From Gardnerella piotii (lineage in GTDB: Bacteria > Actinomycetota > Actinomycetes > Actinomycetales > Bifidobacteriaceae), in NCBI RefSeq assembly GCF_003397585.1, contig NZ_QJUV01000001.1, forward strand, positions 496,001 to 560,000: DNA of 64,000 bases. The letters run 5' to 3'. The position numbers and the translations under genes were made by a program. This document shows, one piece after another, positions 63,157 to 64,000 of the stretch. The first letter of the stretch is position 1; every line of letters begins with the position of its first letter. Below the pieces are notes generated by a model. The model was not told where the DNA came from. It did not search any database and was given only the letters and a program-made list of their open reading frames with translations.

Positions 63157-63699
63157 ATGGTTCATGCAAAGAAGAATTTTGGGAATTTTGATGATAATGA
63201 CTCTGCTGGCAAACAGCGTCCTGCAACTAAGGCTGCGCGATTAAACGCCATTGAGCAGGCGCTTTTAAGCGAGGTTATTACTTCTCAATCGCAGCTTGCT
63301 TCTGTTTTGGCTCGTAATGGTTTTGATGTTACGCAAGCAACTCTGAGTCGCGATTTAGACGAGATAAATGCTGTTAAAATTCGTCTTACAGATGGCAGAA
63401 TTGCGTACGTCTTGGGGGATGGCACTGGCAACCGTCACGCAATGGATACGGTTAGGATTGATCAGCAAGTTGCAAGAACTCTTTCTGGTCTTATTACAGA
63501 AGTTGGATTTGCTAATAATATTGTTGTGATTCACACTCCTTCGGGCGCTGCTCAATATGTTGCTAGTGTTATTGATAGACAGCCGTTAAAGGGGATTTTA
63601 GGTTCGGTTGCTGGCGATGATACCGTGCTTATGGTTTGTGTTTCTAACGAAGAAGCGGAAAATCGTGCAAATTGGATGCTTTCTGTTGCGTCACGGTAG
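63157..63699 (+). CDS. argR: Arginine repressor
   Basis: A 180-residue ArgR: N-terminal winged helix (ARLNAIEQALLSEVITSQSQLASVLARNGFDVTQATLSRDL) and a C-terminal hexamerisation/arginine-binding domain (GFANNIVVIHTPSGAAQYVASVID, LGSVAGDDTVLMVC). ATG 63157 lies ten bases after GAAAGG; a TTG at 63148 is too close. In Bifidobacterium argR closes an argCJBDF run placed after pheST. Here it follows pheT directly with no arg enzyme genes, so it may control transport or other genes, or be in decay. Confidence 0.94.
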   Translation: MVHAKKNFGNFDDNDSAGKQRPATKAARLNAIEQALLSEVITSQSQLASVLARNGFDVTQATLSRDLDEINAVKIRLTDGRIAYVLGDGTGNRHAMDTVRIDQQVARTLSGLITEVGFANNIVVIHTPSGAAQYVASVIDRQPLKGILGSVAGDDTVLMVCVSNEEAENRANWMLSVASR

Positions 63700-63766
63700 T
63701 TGAAAATCTGTAGCAAGTGGCGCGCAAAGATACAATTATTGATATAAATATACAATTATTCGTTAT

Positions 63767-63805
63767 TTTGTAATATGCATTTGTAATATTCATTTGTAAT
63801 ATGCA
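63767..63805. repeat. Three 13-bp tandem repeats upstream of the exonuclease gene
   Basis: TTTGTAATATGCA, TTTGTAATATTCA and TTTGTAATATGCA run without gaps, 22 bp before the next start codon, in the promoter region. Confidence 0.8.
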
Positions 63806-63826
63806 TATTCGATTAGAGTGGATTTT

Positions 63827-64000
63827 ATGATTACTATTGCAACTTCAAACTTGAATGGTATTCGCGCTGCCGAACGCAAGGGGATGCTTGATTGGGTGCA
63901 AAATCACACTCCAGATGTGTGGTGTATGCAAGAGGTTCGCGCTCCGCAAGATGCGATTGACCCGATTATGAGCAAAATCAAGGATTTGTATGCGTCTAAA
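63827..64000 (+). CDS. xthA: Exodeoxyribonuclease III (AP endonuclease), 5' part only
   Basis: The first 58 residues of an ExoIII/AP endonuclease-family protein, cut by the window edge. TIATSNLNGIRAAERKGMLDWV and the metal-binding Glu in WCMQEVRA are the family's N-terminal motifs. The protein would repair abasic sites. No strong ribosome binding site is seen. Confidence 0.88.
   Translation, partial: MITIATSNLNGIRAAERKGMLDWVQNHTPDVWCMQEVRAPQDAIDPIMSKIKDLYASK

Overview
The window looks like a chromosomal segment of a low-GC member of the Bifidobacteriaceae, most probably Gardnerella. It is actinobacterial (WhiB, CarD, PdtaS-type kinase, LCP proteins, DUF948/DUF6167 beside alaS, an EccC-like ATPase) but A+T-rich. 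It carries a complete upper mevalonate branch, and its housekeeping gene order (alaS-ruvX-mltG, aroC-aroKB-aroQ-pyrG, pheS-pheT-argR) is the bifidobacterial one with pieces missing. The species call is an inference from gene content.

Layout. 1-2200: a BI-1 membrane protein, tRNA-Ser(UGA) and an orphan Panacea-domain protein between copies of a hairpin-rich repeat. 2200-7650 (minus strand): mvaS, mvaA and a thiolase (acetyl-CoA to mevalonate), then xpt. 8000-14900: a UvrD/PcrA helicase, a DUF4418 protein with an ABC permease/ATPase pair, and rpsD with a structured leader. 15400-23460: galT, a histidine phosphatase, DUF948/DUF6167, alaS, ruvX, mltG. 23460-25150: about 1 kb of stacked repeats and hairpins beside a reversed prepilin peptidase gene. 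25150-30250: the aro genes and pyrG. 30800-36650: an oligopeptide ABC transporter. 36800-40600: pdtaS, whiB1 and an EccC/FtsK-like ATPase. 40600-49150: envelope genes (two LCP proteins, a giant GT2 membrane protein, DUF5719, a metallopeptidase-fold protein without its catalytic motif). 49200-55900: a HAD phosphatase, comFC, a two-component system, glgB, carD. 55900-64000: miaA, a CDF transporter, an rRNA methyltransferase, pheST, argR and the start of an exonuclease III gene.

The most striking signal is a shared promoter architecture in front of three unlinked genes: the prepilin peptidase (24948), the EccC/FtsK-like ATPase (40536) and comFC (50177). Each has the box AGCCTTTAACCACATT, exactly 12 nt, TTGCNAT, exactly 28 nt, then ATG, with no Shine-Dalgarno sequence. 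TTGC falls at -35 from the A of ATG, which suggests activator-dependent, leaderless transcription of a competence or DNA-uptake regulon. A fourth, geneless copy forms a 38-bp inverted repeat around the prepilin peptidase gene.

Other signals are: a dispersed repeat family whose hairpin stems vary by compensatory changes; two tandem-hairpin loci of 53-54 bp period; short tandem duplications that copy the sequence across stop codons in at least five genes; low-complexity insertions in core enzymes; and losses that leave argR without arg genes and the aro cluster without aroE.
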